Positions 1-12,085 of a stretch of 32,244 nucleotides of DNA are shown here, in pieces. The notes beneath the pieces are model-generated. The model was not told the origin of the DNA. It ran no database searches and saw only the letters and a program-made list of their open reading frames with translations. Positions within the stretch are counted from its first letter, which is position 1; each line of letters opens with the position of its first letter. The translations under genes and the position numbers were made by a program. Source of the stretch: Mycoplasmopsis felifaucium ATCC 43428 (lineage in GTDB: Bacteria > Bacillota_I > Bacilli_A > Mycoplasmatales > Metamycoplasmataceae); NCBI RefSeq assembly GCF_000687775.1, contig NZ_JHXS01000011.1, positions 1-32,244 on the forward strand. The letters run 5' to 3'.

Positions 1-168
1 GCTGAAGGAACTACAACAGATCAACCTACAACAGGTGAAACTACTACAACACCAGTAGAAACTAAAGATCAAGAAGAACCTAAACAATCTGAAGGAACTA
101 CAGATGGTGCCCAAACTTCTCCAGAAAATTCAAATAGTTCTACTTCAGCAGTAGCAACAACAGCTTAA
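1..168 (+). CDS. C-terminal fragment of a Thr/Glu/Pro-rich protein (partial, 5' end outside window)
   Basis: Reading frame 1 is open from the first base to a TAA at 166-168, giving 55 residues. The segment is low complexity, dominated by Thr, Glu, Ser, Pro, Gln and Asp. It contains two EGTT units and runs such as GETTTTPVET, and it has no hydrophobic stretch. Such tails are common on mycoplasma surface proteins and lipoproteins, but they also occur as disordered ends of cytosolic proteins. The family cannot be identified from this piece. The gene converges with the lipoprotein gene at 203-1375 and shares a bidirectional terminator with it. Confidence 0.7.
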   Translation, partial: AEGTTTDQPTTGETTTTPVETKDQEEPKQSEGTTDGAQTSPENSNSSTSAVATTA

Positions 169-176
169 ATCAATCA

Positions 177-204
177 AAAAATAGCGACTAAAATCGCTAT
201 TTTT
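177..204. terminator. Bidirectional rho-independent terminator
   Basis: A perfect 11-bp stem, AAAAATAGCGA (177-187) with TCGCTATTTTT (194-204), encloses a 6-nt loop. The stem itself supplies a U-tract on either strand. It lies just after the stop of the plus-strand partial gene and overlaps the stop codon of the minus-strand lipoprotein gene, so it can end both transcripts. Confidence 0.85.
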
Positions 205-1375
205 ATTCATAATCTGAAATTATCCTTAAAATTTTGTTAGCAAGTATATTAAGCTTATCTAAATCATTTTTTCAAAAATTACCAAATTTTTTTGGATTAT
301 TTGAATTAACAATAATTCTTAATTTAAACGTATCAAAGTTTTCAAATAAAGAATTATTGAAAACACTAAAAACTTCTAAAAGATCTAGTGAGTCAACTAC
401 TTTATTTTTTTTATCTAAAACTAATAGAACTAAATTGGAATCATAAGTTTTCTTGACAAAATTTGCTGTTTTATACAGTTTTTCAAAAAAATCAGCAACC
501 TTTTTTACTCTATTAGGTTTTCAATTTATTTGATCAGTTCCTTCCAGAATTTGCGGAGCAATAGAAGCATTTCATTCATTTCATAGGTTATATAATGCAT
601 GCGTATGATAATTTTGACCCTCAATATTTTTGGGGTTAAGATTTTCATAATCAATATCTATCTTTGTTGAATCATAATATTTATTATTATAGTCTTGCAA
701 CATTTCAGAATACTTTGTTTTAATATCATTAATAAAATTAATTTTTAGAATTTTTTTATTGCTTGAATTATTAAATAATGGATATCCTACATACAGGTTA
801 AAAATTTCGTTAAATTCGCCATAAATAGATGAACTAGGATTTTGCAAACCTTCAACATAATCACTAATTATTAAATTAATTTCATTATTCAAAGCTTTAA
901 TATAAGTTAGCTGAGTTCTAATATTGATATTATCTGTTGCATTAGAAAGCTCATTTTGAATATTTATAATTTTATTATCAAAAAACTTGTAATCGTTTAC
1001 TTTTAGCTCTGTGAAATTGTTGTTTTCATTAAAACCTAATTTAATTGAATAAACAAAATCATTATTTTCCTTTAAATCCAAATAATCACCGTATTTATGT
1101 ATAAATTCGTCTCAAGCATTTGTGATGTTTTTAACTGTTTTATAGTTATTTAAGTAAAACTTTTGATAATTTTCAGAATTAGACACAAACTTTATAACAT
1201 TATCAAAAGCGTTTTTATAATTATTATACGCTTCGTGAATTTCTTTAGAATATTCTGTTTCAAAAACTTTTTGAGTATTATAAAAACTTCCTAATTTACA
1301 AGAGGAAGATAGTACTGGTAAAGCTGTAGCAGATAATATTAAGACAGCAGATAATATTCTAAGTTTTTTATTCAT
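203..1375 (-). CDS. Predicted lipoprotein of unknown function (390 aa)
   Basis: The protein starts with a typical mycoplasma lipoprotein signal: positive MNKKLR, a hydrophobic core (about residues 7-22) and a lipobox ending LSSSC, so Cys26 should be the lipidated residue. The mature part is rich in Asn, Lys, Asp, Tyr and Phe with no catalytic motif I recognise, and should be displayed on the outer face of the membrane. The frame crosses several TGA codons read as Trp, the first after residue 87, and ends at TAA 203-205. The ATG is 2 nt after the rluB stop, so the gene is the last of the long minus-strand operon. It ends on the bidirectional terminator. A role as adhesin, transporter-associated protein or antigen is possible but not shown. 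Confidence 0.85.
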
Positions 1376-1377
1376 AA

Positions 1378-2115
1378 TTATTTGTTTTCAGTTTTTAAAT
1401 TTTCTTCATTATTTTTAATTATTAATTTTAAATCTTTTAACTCTTTTAAAGTTAAAGGTCTATAAGCTCCCTCTGGAAGTTTTTCAGAAGTAAGATTAGC
1501 ATAACTAATTCTTTTAAGCGTTAGAACTTCCTTATTTAAAGCTTTAAAAAGTTCTTTAACGTGATGATATGAACCAACGTGTAATGTCACTAAATAACTT
1601 TTAGTATCAACTTGATCAACAATTTGATGTGACATTTTGCCGTTAACTATAATTCCTTTATTGATTTGTTTGAATTCAGGCAAAGTTAATGGTTCATTGA
1701 TTCTAACCCTATAAGTTCTTTGAATTTGATATTTTGGGTGAGTTAATTTATTAACCAACTCTAAATCATTTGTTAAAAGTAATACTCCGGTTGTGTTATA
1801 GTCCAATCTTCCAACAGGAACTATTCTTTGATCAGTATCAATTAGATCTACTACCGTGGTTCTTTTCAAAGGATCTTTAGCAGTTGAAATTGTTTTTTTA
1901 GGCTTGTTTAAAAGGTAATACACAAAATTTGGCTTATCTAAATTGATGATCTTATTATTTACTTTTATTTCATCATTAACGGTTGCTTTATCACCAAGTT
2001 TAGCTATGTTGTTATTGATTTTTACAAGACCTTTTTCAATCATAGTTTCAACACTGCGACGAGAAGCAATACCAGCTTGAGCTAATAATTTTTGAATTCT
2101 AATTAATTCTGCCAT
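1378..2115 (-). CDS. rluB: rRNA pseudouridine synthase, RluB/RsuA family (245 aa)
   Basis: The protein isomerises a specific uridine in rRNA to pseudouridine during ribosome assembly. Residues 1-60 form an S4 RNA-binding domain (IRIQKLLAQAGIASRR). The catalytic domain follows, with the family motif GRLDYNTTGVLLLTND; its Asp is the catalytic aspartate of the RsuA group. KAL and KLPEGAYRPLT near the C-terminus also match RluB-like proteins. I chose the ATG at 2115 because MAELIRIQKLL matches the usual N-terminus; another ATG 15 nt upstream lies within the preceding gene. RluB (23S, helix 80-90 region) and RsuA (16S) are hard to tell apart by eye, but RluB is the usual Gram-positive and mycoplasma form. 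The gene sits 2 nt after nadD-yqeK. Confidence 0.9.
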   Translation of the reverse strand: MAELIRIQKLLAQAGIASRRSVETMIEKGLVKINNNIAKLGDKATVNDEIKVNNKIINLDKPNFVYYLLNKPKKTISTAKDPLKRTTVVDLIDTDQRIVPVGRLDYNTTGVLLLTNDLELVNKLTHPKYQIQRTYRVRINEPLTLPEFKQINKGIIVNGKMSHQIVDQVDTKSYLVTLHVGSYHHVKELFKALNKEVLTLKRISYANLTSEKLPEGAYRPLTLKELKDLKLIIKNNEENLKTENK

Positions 2116-2117
2116 TA

Positions 2118-3212
2118 TTAATTCATCCATTTCTTATAGATTTTCAGTTGTTCATCATCAAATTGAACACCTTTTTCTATATTGTATTCATAAGCTCTTT
2201 TAACTACTTCTTTAAAACCTAAATCAAAGTCAGACATTACTAATTTTCTAAGTTTTTGAACTCCTTCAAAAGCTCTTCCGTCGCAAATTTTATCAGCTAT
2301 AAAAACTATTTTATCTAAGATACCAAGATCATTATTTAAAGTTGTATGAACAAGAATTGAATTATAAATTTCAGCATTATTATTCATATAGATATGTTTT
2401 ACTCATAAAGCACCACAAGTTTGATGAAGTTTATGTTTTGGATAGATGTTTTTATTATAACCATTTAAACCGAATTGTACTATGAAACTACGTGATTCGT
2501 CTTCTGATAATTCTTTGCAAACATCGTGAAATAATCCTGCATAATAAGCATCTCTCGCATTATATTTAACTGTTTTGGCTAATTCAGCCGCAAATTCAGC
2601 TGCAGCTACACAGTGTTTTGCTCTTTTGGCAGATAAAACAGAATGAATAATTTCTTTAGCGTACAAGAAATTGCATCCTATATATTTATTTACATTTTCA
2701 GAAGCAAAATGTAAAACACCTTCTCTAACTGCAGTAGATGATTCTTCAAAAATTGGATTATTTATTAGCAACATATTATATTTCTTAGCATTCATTTTGT
2801 TGAAATTTTTACTTCTTTTATATACAACAAATTTTGCACTCTGACTGATTTCATCAGCATATTCTCATTTATTAAATTTAGAAACAAGATCAGAACCCAT
2901 AATGAAAAATAGTTCATCATTTGGATATTTTTGTTTGAAATATCTAATGGTTTCATATGTATAACTAACACCGCCTCTTTTAATTTCAAACATAGATACT
3001 TCAGCATTACCATTAAATTTTTCTAAGGCTAAATTTAACATATTAACTCTATGTTCAGCTGAAGCTACTACCTTGTCTTTTTTAAATGGACTTGATGCAG
3101 TAGGTATAAAAAATATTTTGTCTAATTCAAGTGTTTTATAGGCATATTCTGCAATTTTGATATGCCCATTATGCACAGGGTTAAAAGATCCTCCAAATAA
3201 TCCTATTTTCAT
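2118..3212 (-). CDS. nadD: Fused nicotinate-nucleotide adenylyltransferase (NadD) and HD-domain YqeK-like hydrolase (364 aa)
   Basis: The N-terminal half is NadD, which joins ATP to nicotinate mononucleotide in NAD synthesis. It has the nucleotidyltransferase motif GGSFNPVHNGH (about residues 7-17) and the C-terminal SSTAVR motif (about 158-163). The C-terminal half is an HD phosphohydrolase like YqeK (Ap4A hydrolase): a His at 200, the HD pair at 229-230 in LFHDVCKEL, and GILDKIVFIADK further on. Two TGA codons, after residues 115 and 270, are read as Trp and no stop separates the halves. In Bacillus these are adjacent separate genes (nadD, yqeK); the fused form is known in mycoplasmas. The ATG overlaps the dinB stop in TAATG, and the ribosome site AAAGGAG lies inside the end of dinB. 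Confidence 0.92.
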
Positions 3213-4459
3213 TATTCTCCTTTACGTACAAGGTCATCTTGTATATATCTACTTTGTATATTTTTCCTAACTTTTTCTCTTGAATATTGATAACCTGTTT
3301 TAAGCGCTTTTTGTTTCAATTTAATATTTACATCTTTAATTATATTATTTATTTTGCATTCTTTTGTATCATCACTGTTTTCAAAAATTGTGAGCTGTTT
3401 AAAACTGTCAAATTCATTTTCTAAATTATTAAGTCTAACACCAATACCTTTAATAGGGTTTTCATTTCAAGATTTTTCAAATAAGTTAACTGCAAAATCA
3501 TAAATTTTGTTTTCATCATTAGTAGCATAATTCAAAACATTTTGCTTTGAAAATCAATTTCCGTTAGTATTTCTTATCACGATAGAAACAGTTTTAGCAA
3601 GCATATTCCTATTTTGAGCTCTTTTTGCAACTTTAAAAGATAAATTTTTCAAAATCTGATAAATGTCAGCTCTTGTATCAAGTTCTAAACCCGCAAATGT
3701 AACTTCATTACCAATACCTTTTAAATCATTATGCTTATAATCTAATTTATCATTCCCTTCACCATTAGCATCTAAAATATATGAAGATGTTCTATCTCTA
3801 AAAATTTTGTATAGCTCGACATCATTTGGATTTTTAGAAGCTAAATCACCAACATTATTTATATTAAGTTTTTGCAGCTTTTTACTAGTTGATTCACCAA
3901 TCCCAAAATAATCTTTAACTGGTAATGAATGAATAAATTTAACTACATCCTCAAATGTATCTATATAAGTTAGGCCAAAGGGTTTATTAATATCTGTAGC
4001 CATTTTTGCCATTCACTTAGTATGCGAAATCCCTATTGAAACAGGCAAATTAAAAAAATCTAAGATAGCTTGCTGAATTTCAAAAGCAAGTGGCAACGGA
4101 TTTTTATTACCAACTAAATTACTAACATCAAGTCAGCATTCATCTATTGAATAAACCTCAATATTTTTTGTATAAACTCTTGAAATATACTCAAAAACTT
4201 GATTAGAAAGCGAAATATATAAATTAAAATCAGGTTCAATAAAAATGGTTTTTGGTTCTATTCTTTCAACCATATATTTAGGTTGTCCTACTTTAACTTT
4301 TTTTCGCTTTAGTTCATAGGAAACACTTGAACAAATCGCAGCAGAATGATTGTGTGCTATTGCAATTGGTTTATTTTTAAGTGCTGGATTAATTGACCTA
4401 TGAGCACTTGCAAAATAAGAATCAAAGTCAATATGAAATATGATTTTATTATTTTTCAT
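3212..4459 (-). CDS. dinB: Y-family DNA polymerase (DinB/ImpB/UmuC type, 415 aa)
   Basis: This is a translesion DNA polymerase that copies past damaged bases. The N-terminal palm has the first metal-binding segment HIDFDSYFAS and the second at YSIDECW-LD, supplying the Asp and Glu of the catalytic site. The DNA-binding helix-hairpin-helix segment is around DYFGIGESTSKKLQKLNI, and the little-finger domain follows. The chain passes four TGA codons as Trp. The usual Glu after FAS (as in FASVE) is replaced (FASAH), which is worth noting although the two metal sites look intact. The ATG overlaps sufU by 11 nt and the stop overlaps nadD by 1 nt, so translation is probably coupled. No SOS operator is apparent. 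Confidence 0.88.
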
Positions 4460-4877
4460 TTAAAAGTTTTTCTTTTAATGGTCTTAATAACATTAAGACA
4501 CAATTTAATCTGTTGTAATGTTGTTTAACATTTTGAAACACAGCTAACTCTCCTAAATTATTTAATTCAAGTTCGTCAATTATATTTCCATTTATCAAAT
4601 TTCCGTATTTTGAAACAAAATTAGGAAACTCAGAAAGATCCATACCCTTTAAATATGAACATAATATATCTGTTGAAGCTATAAAAAAAGCACAACCAGA
4701 ACCATTGAAGGCAATATCCATTATTTTATTATTTTCAACAGTAAATTCAAATTCAAGATAATCTGCACATGATTCTCCATATTTGACTATTTTATTCGTA
4801 ATTTCTGCCTTTTTGAAAGCAGGATTCAAATAGTGACTCATTATAATATCACGCTTTTCATTATTACTAAAAGACAA
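4449..4877 (-). CDS. sufU: Iron-sulfur cluster scaffold / sulfur-transfer protein, SufU/IscU-like (142 aa)
   Basis: SufU accepts sulfur from the cysteine desulfurase encoded just upstream and passes it into Fe-S cluster assembly. The three conserved Cys positions are present: Cys37 in GESCADY (usually CGD), Cys62 in GSGCAFFIAS and Cys126 in NRLNCVLML. The start is TTG at 4877, supported by an AAAGGAGG ribosome site about 8 nt upstream inside the end of sufS. An internal ATG (Met13) would cut into the conserved helix IIMSHYLNPA. It overlaps sufS and dinB by 11 nt each. No sufB, C or D gene is in this window, so the pair may serve a minimal Fe-S pathway or tRNA thiolation. Confidence 0.9.
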   Translation of the reverse strand: MSFSNNEKRDIIMSHYLNPAFKKAEITNKIVKYGESCADYLEFEFTVENNKIMDIAFNGSGCAFFIASTDILCSYLKGMDLSEFPNFVSKYGNLINGNIIDELELNNLGELAVFQNVKQHYNRLNCVLMLLRPLKEKLLNEK

Positions 4878-6015
4878 GGAAACTACCTCCTTTTTTAAGT
4901 AAATCTACTAATTTATCAATATCACTTTTGTTGTTATATGGAGCTAACGAAACCCTTACATATGAACTATTAAGTTTAATATTTTTTAAATATTGTGCAC
5001 AAAAAACTCCAGATCTAACATAAACATCGTTTTGACCTAAATAATGAGCGATATCCTGAGAATTATACTGTCCAATGTTAAACAAAATAATATGGTCTGT
5101 TTGATTTGAATAAATTGTTATATTTTCAACTTCTGAAAGTTTTTTGTAAGCATATTCGCTTAAATTAGATAAGTATTTTTGTACTTCGTTATAATGAATA
5201 TTTTTAGCAATATAATCAAGTGAAGCATTAAACATATAAATACCAGCAAGGTTTAGAGTTCCAGGCTCAAACATTTTAATTCCACACTGTAATATTACAT
5301 TACTATTATTATCAATATTCGCTATAGCACCACCTCCAAAAATTGAAGGGGTTAATTTATTCAATAATTCTTCTTTAATAATTAATGCCCCGAGGCCTGT
5401 TGGCCCATACATTTTATTAGCACTAAAAGCAATCACGTCACAATTTTTTAATGAAACTTTTTCAAATGATATGGCTTGAGCAGCATCATTTATTAATATT
5501 GTATTGTATTTTTTGGCTGTTTTATAGAGCTTTTCATCAAATTTAATATTAAAATTATTATTTATTTGTGCGTATGCTACTATTTTGGTTTTTTCATTTA
5601 TAGCATTAATAAGATCTTCATCAACAACAACTTTTGCTCCAGTTTCATTCGCAATTTCAACTCAAGGAGCAAAATTTGATGAATGGTTATAAGGGCTCAA
5701 CAAAATTTCATCACCAGGCTTCAAGAAACCTTTTAGCATAGATGCAATTCTATTAAGAGAATCAGTAGTGCCTGAAGTGTATATTACTTCTGAAGGGTTA
5801 GCATCCACTAATGAAGCTATTTTGCTTCTCACATCATCAACAACTTTTGAAATTTTTACACCAATAGGGCTATCTGATGTTCTTGTGCTTATAGAGTTAT
5901 TTAAGTAAAAATCATTAGATGCTTCAATAGCAGCATTGGGTTTTAACACTAATGCTGCACTATCTAAATAAGTTATATTTTTTAATATATTGAAGTCTTC
6001 TCTAATGTTTTTCAT
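4867..6015 (-). CDS. sufS: Cysteine desulfurase, SufS/class V aminotransferase family (382 aa)
   Basis: A PLP enzyme that removes sulfur from L-cysteine as an enzyme-bound persulfide, leaving alanine. Visible motifs are the N-terminal ITYLDSAA, the phosphate-binding YTSGTTDSLN, the PLP-ring Asp in ILINDAAQA, the Schiff-base Lys in AFSANKMYGPTG and the active-site Cys in VRSGVFCAQ. The family usually has RxGHHCA; the His before the Cys is Phe here. One TGA is read as Trp (NFAP-W-VEIAN). The gene follows pip by 2 nt and overlaps sufU, its expected partner. Confidence 0.92.
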
Positions 6016-6017
6016 AA

Positions 6018-6992
6018 TTAAACAGATTTAGCTTTTAAAACATCTCTTATATGATCTGTTATCTTAACTAAACGCTCTGTAGTCCCTACCTCTCTTTGTG
6101 TATGTCCAGCGTCATGAATATAATATAATTCAGATTTTTTTAATTTTTTATGTAATAAATATGCATCTATTGGTCAACAAATTAAATCGTATGAACCGTG
6201 AACAATATATGTCGGAATATTTTGAATTTTTTTAACATTTTTTAAAATGTAGTTTTCTTCTATAAAACTATTATGATAGAAATAATGGTTTTCAATTAAT
6301 GCTATTTCGTAAATACCTTTTAAATCCTCATTTTCATTAAATTCATTATCTTTCAATTTAACGTTAATAGATTCTCATCTAGCTCATTCAACTAACGCCC
6401 TGTGTTTAACATCAGGATCAGGGTTATTCATTAGCTCATGGTATGCGGCTACCATATTTCTTCTTTTTCCTTTTGGAACTGTTTTATAGTATCTTTCAAA
6501 CTCAATAGGATTAAAATAATTTGATCCAGATTGATATAACCAGTTTATATCTTGTTTTCTAACCAGAAAAACACCCCTAAGAATTAAATTATTAACTTTT
6601 TCGGGATGGTTTATTGCATAAATTAACGATAAAGATGAACCTCAAGAACCACCAAATAAACTTCACTTTTCAATGTTTAAATGTTTTCTAATCATTTCCA
6701 TATCTTCAACTAAAAACATTGTTTCATTATTTTCTAATGACATTGAAGGTTTACTGTTTCCACATCCTCTTTGGTCAAATAAAACTATTTTATAGAATGA
6801 TGGATCAAAATAACGTCTACATGGTTTGCTTGTTCCGCCACCTGGACCACCGTGAACATATAAAATAGGTTCTCCATTTGTATTCCCACAAACTTCATAA
6901 TATATTTCGTGTAATCCGTCTCTAGTTTTTAAATATCCACATTCATAAGGTTCTATTTCAGGATAAAGCAAATCTAAATATCTTTCAGCCAT
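6018..6992 (-). CDS. pip: Proline iminopeptidase (prolyl aminopeptidase, alpha/beta hydrolase, 324 aa)
   Basis: The enzyme removes N-terminal proline from peptides in the cytoplasm, useful to an organism living on imported peptides. The oxyanion-hole segment VHGGPGGG is near residues 47-54, the nucleophile elbow GGSWGS comes just after the first TGA-encoded Trp, the acid is in VHGSYDLIC, and the His is in HDAGHTQRE. The N-terminal half also has LFDQRGCGNS, typical of Pip. The frame crosses several TGA codons and ends at TAA 6018-6020. A GGAG ribosome site overlaps the glyA stop 8 nt upstream. Confidence 0.93.
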
Positions 6993-7000
6993 TGATACTC

Positions 7001-8266
7001 CTAATATTTAGTAATTATTGGAAACTCTTTTGAAAGTAATTTAACTCTTTTAATAAGTGTATTTTTTTCAGCTTTGAATTCTCTATATTGAGTTGAAAAT
7101 TTATTGTAATTTTGCAAAATTGTGTGAATAATATCTGCTAATTCTTCTCATTTTGTAAACTGTCTTGATGTCATAGCAGCAACACCAATTCTAATTCCAG
7201 AAGCTACCGAAGGAGATAATGGATCAAATGGAACTGTGTTTTTATTAACAGTAATATCAAAATTACCTAACATTGTTTCAGCTTCTAGTCCAGTAATTCC
7301 ATATGTTTTTTGGACATCAATAGTAAATAAATGGTTATCAGTACCACCTGTTACAATATGTACACCTTTATCTAAAAAGGCTTTTGCAAAGGCTTTTGAG
7401 TTATTTACAATATTTTTTGCATACTTTTTAAATTCAGGTTTTAATGCTTCTCTAAAGGCAACTGCTTTTCCTGCGATAACGTGAAATAATGGGCCTCCTT
7501 GATAACCAGGAAAGACTCATCTGTCAACTTTTTTAGCAATTTCAGGATCATTTGTCATAATAACACCACCACGAGCACCTCTTAAAGTTTTATGTGTTGT
7601 GGAAGTAATTATGTCAGCATATTTTACAGGTGAAGGATGAACTCCGCCGACAATTAAACCCGCAATATGAGCTATATCTGCCATTAATTTTGCACCAGAA
7701 GCATCTGCAATTTCTCTAAATTTTGCAAAGTCAATTTCTCTTGGATATGCTGAATAGCCACAAATAATAACTGCAGGTTTTTCTTTAATGGCTAGTTCCT
7801 TGATTGCTTCATAATCTAGATATCTATTTTCATCAACATCATATGAAACAGATTGGTAAAAAATTCCACTAAAACTTACCTTAAAACCGTGTGTTAAGTG
7901 CCCCCCTGAAGATAAACTTAACCCCATAATTTTATCGCCCGGTTTAGCAACAGCTGCTAATGCAGCAGCATTTGCAACTGATCCAGAATAGGGCTGCACA
8001 TTAGCAAATTTAACACCAAAAAGTTCCTTGAGTCTATTAATAGCTAAATTTTCAACTATATTAACATTTTCACAGCCACCATAGTATCTTTTACTTGGGT
8101 ATCCTTCACCATATTTGTTTGTAAGAATACTACCTGTAGCTTTTAAAACATCTTCACTAACATAGTTTTCTGATGCGATTAATTCTATATGAGTATTTTG
8201 CCTTTTAACTTCTGAGTTAATTGCGTTTTGGATTTCTATGTCTTCTAATTTAATTTTTTTATACAT
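7001..8266 (-). CDS. glyA: Serine hydroxymethyltransferase (421 aa)
   Basis: A PLP enzyme that interconverts serine and glycine and charges tetrahydrofolate with a one-carbon unit. Motifs include [25 protein letters not shown], the PLP-contacting [12 protein letters not shown] and the Schiff-base Lys in [13 protein letters not shown]. The C-terminal part continues over a TGA read as Trp ([15 protein letters not shown]) and ends at TAG 7001-7003, giving the usual family length. AAGGAG at the end of pheT precedes the ATG. It lies between pheT and pip in the operon. Confidence 0.95.
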
Positions 8267-8275
8267 ATCTACTCC

Positions 8276-10456
8276 TTAATTATTGAAGTGATTATTAATT
8301 TTTTGAATTTGATTATCCGTGCCAACAATTCTTAACGTTACATTTCTGTATTCACCATTTTCATAGTTGTCAATTTGTATAATTTCAAAACATTCTGAAA
8401 TATACTTAATCTCATCTATTTTTGATTGAATAGCTTCTTGTTTAAGTATTTTAAATGTAATATCAACTGATTTAAGTGGATTAGAATCATATGAATTAAA
8501 TTGAATATTTTTATGTTCTTCAATATTCATAAACTCAGCTACTCATAAATCAGCCTGCGAAATTAACGGGTGAACTTTTCCTAATCAACCTATAAAATTG
8601 CCTTTAAATAAAATTTTAGCCGAAACATTTGGATGAATCAATTCATTATCTTTAAAAGGAACAAACTCAAGTTCTAGTGTATTTAAGAAATTACAGATAT
8701 CGAGTTTCATTTGATCAAATGTTTTAACATTAGAAACTAAACCATAAACAAAATTATTGTAGTTTATCATACCCATTTCAAAGAAATTAATATTTGTCAT
8801 TTTTCTTTTAATATTATAATCAGCCGATTCTAGCATAGATGTAATAATTGAATTTCTAACAACTTCACGCTCTTTTGACACAAATGTTTGAAGCTCAACC
8901 GATTTATCAAAATTGAATGGATTTAACTTATTTAATTCTTTGCTTACTAATGTAAATGTTCTAATTTCTGAATAGCCTATTGCTCTAAGTCAATTTTTGC
9001 CATTACCTACGTGATTAATTTTGAAAGGTTCTAAGAAAGGCATTATTTGTTTGAAATTAGAATATCCATAAAATCTGAAGTATTCTTCAATAATATCTTC
9101 ATAATTTTCTATATCTGTTCTATATGTAGGTGCAACAATTCTGTTTTTGCTAAAAACAAAGCCTAATTTTTGTAAAGTTGCTTCAACATCTTTAAAGATT
9201 TTTAAATCTTTTAATTCACAGTTTGCGTATACAGCTAATTTTCTTCTATTTTGTAATACTGCAGTACCTTTTTTAATTTTAGGTAAATTAATAATTTGAC
9301 TTGTCAATTGTTTATCTTGGATTAATTTATTTTTAAGATAAAGCATTCCGTTATAGCACATGAATGAATTAATACCTTTACCACCTTGAATTGATGAAGC
9401 AGAATCTAATTTGATTTCTTTTGAAGCATGTCTAACTTTTAGTGAATTAAATACACCAAGTTCAAACAAAATTTTGTCTGTTTTATCTGTTACACAGCTA
9501 TTTTCACAACCCATAACTGATGCTAAAGAGATTACTTTTTCAGCATCTTTAATAGCTAAAACATTATTAACTTCAACAGTTTTGCCACCTAAAATTTCTA
9601 CATTACCACTAAAATTTTCACAAGTAATTTTTCCTTTAATTTTTCCAGAATCATATGCGTGTGCAGGGGCACCAGTCATAATTAAGACAAGATTTGTAAT
9701 ATCAATTGAATAAATTCCTTTAGCTACAACATTATGCTTGGCTAAGAATAAAATATCTTGCAATGAAGTCTTTTTATTTTTTAAATTACATTCTAAAAAT
9801 GAAAGTTCTTTCGCCTCATTTTTAGAAGCTTTGAATTTGGATTTAAAAGAATTATTGTTTATAAGATTTTTATAAGTTGGCCATTTAAAATCAACTCCAT
9901 AATATGCAGCTAATTCTTTAGCTAAAATAAAGTAAGAGTTAGCATCTGGTCTATTTGCACTTGTTGTAATATCTAAAATATAATCATTTAAACCTAGATA
10001 ATCCATAGGATCCATATCTAATGTTATTTTTTTATCATCTAGCAAAATAATACCATCTGGGTCAAAAGGGAGATTTTCTGATTTATATCCTAGTTCATAA
10101 TATCCTGCCATCATCCCTTCAGAAACTATTCCACCCATTTCTTTGTTCGTTATTGTAATATCTCCGATTTTTGAGTTAACAGCAAAAATAACTGTAAAAT
10201 AGTCTTTTTCAGCATTTTGGGCAGTTGTTTGGATTACTTTTATCCCTTCCGCAGTTTCTAATGTAACTACATGTAAGGTTTTACTATTTGGATTTCTTTT
10301 TACATCAATAATTTTTGCGAATTTGATTCCAGAAACATTAGAAAATTTTGAAATTGATTCTACTTCATAGCCTAAATTATTAATATCTTTTTCAATAGAA
10401 AGATCAAGAGTTTTACTAGGCATTAATTTATTTAATTCTTTTAGTGAAATTAACAT
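8276..10456 (-). CDS. pheT: Phenylalanyl-tRNA synthetase beta subunit (726 aa)
   Basis: This is the large subunit of the alpha2-beta2 enzyme that charges tRNA-Phe. Domains in order: an EMAP-like tRNA-binding domain (about residues 40-150, GIKFAKIIDVKRNPNSKTLHV), the B3/B4 editing domain (about 200-360, with TGAPAHAYD), B5 and the catalytic-like fold, and an FDX-ACB anticodon-binding domain in the last 85-90 residues. Three TGA-Trp codons join the pieces. The editing domain has lost several conserved residues: the usual motif DASHRYERGVD reads DSASSIQGGKGIN here. An AGAAAGGAA ribosome site precedes the ATG. The gene is separated from pheS by ung, which is unusual. Confidence 0.95.
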
Positions 10457-10457
10457 T

Positions 10458-11118
10458 TTATTCCTTTCTTAAACTAAAGTCTATAGAGTTATTAAATTTT
10501 TCATTGATTCTTTTAAAAATGTGTGAATCCTTAAAACTTTTATTAGTTTTTGAGTATCCTAAAGGTGATGGATGAGAAGTTTTTAAAATTCTATCATCAC
10601 TTATTTTATTTTGTGAAATTACTTTTTCAACTGTTTTATAGGCATCTTTGCCTCATAAAACAAATATAAATTTATCATTTATTGAGGCTAGATAATTTAG
10701 TACATTATTTATAAAAATGCTTCAACCAAAATTTTTGTGGCTATTAGGTTCATTTTCATTAACTGTAAGTGTGGCATTTAAAAGCAAAATTTTTTGTTTA
10801 GCTCAATGTTCTAATTGAAAAGTTTCAAGTTCAATATTTGGATAATCTTTTTTAAGTTCTTTGAAGATATTTTGCAAACTTTTGGGACATTTCGAATCAT
10901 AAGTGCTAAAAGCTAATCCATCAGCTTGATTTGGTAAATAATAAGGATCTTGTCCAATAATTACAACTTTAGTTTCTTCTGGTTCAAAATAATTAAAACA
11001 TCTGAAAATATTCTCTTCGCAGGGATAAACATTTTTGTGTTTTCTTTGTGCTTCAATTTTTTCATTCAACTCTATAAAATAGCTCTTTTTGCTTTCGTTA
11101 AGTATAAAATCTTGAAAT

Positions 11119-11129
<11 letters not shown>
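10458..11129 (-). CDS. ung: Uracil-DNA glycosylase, family 1 (223 aa)
   Basis: The enzyme excises uracil from DNA, the first step of base-excision repair. The water-activating loop is [17 protein letters not shown] (GQDPYH in most homologues, so His is replaced by Tyr). The uracil-specificity Asn is in LLLNATLTV and the leucine-intercalation loop is [12 protein letters not shown] is read as Trp at ...QLEH-W-AKQK and later. I chose ATG 11129, within the end of pheS (11-nt overlap), rather than a TTG 6 nt further up. The stop lies 1 nt before pheT. Its position splits pheS from pheT. Confidence 0.93.
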
Positions 11130-12084
<955 letters not shown>

Positions 12085-12085
12085 C

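Noticed and set aside
1-168. The repeated ACAAC/Thr-rich DNA as a short tandem repeat array or CRISPR-like repeat.
   Set aside because: The units are irregular codons for Thr and Glu in one open frame, with no constant repeat and no spacers.
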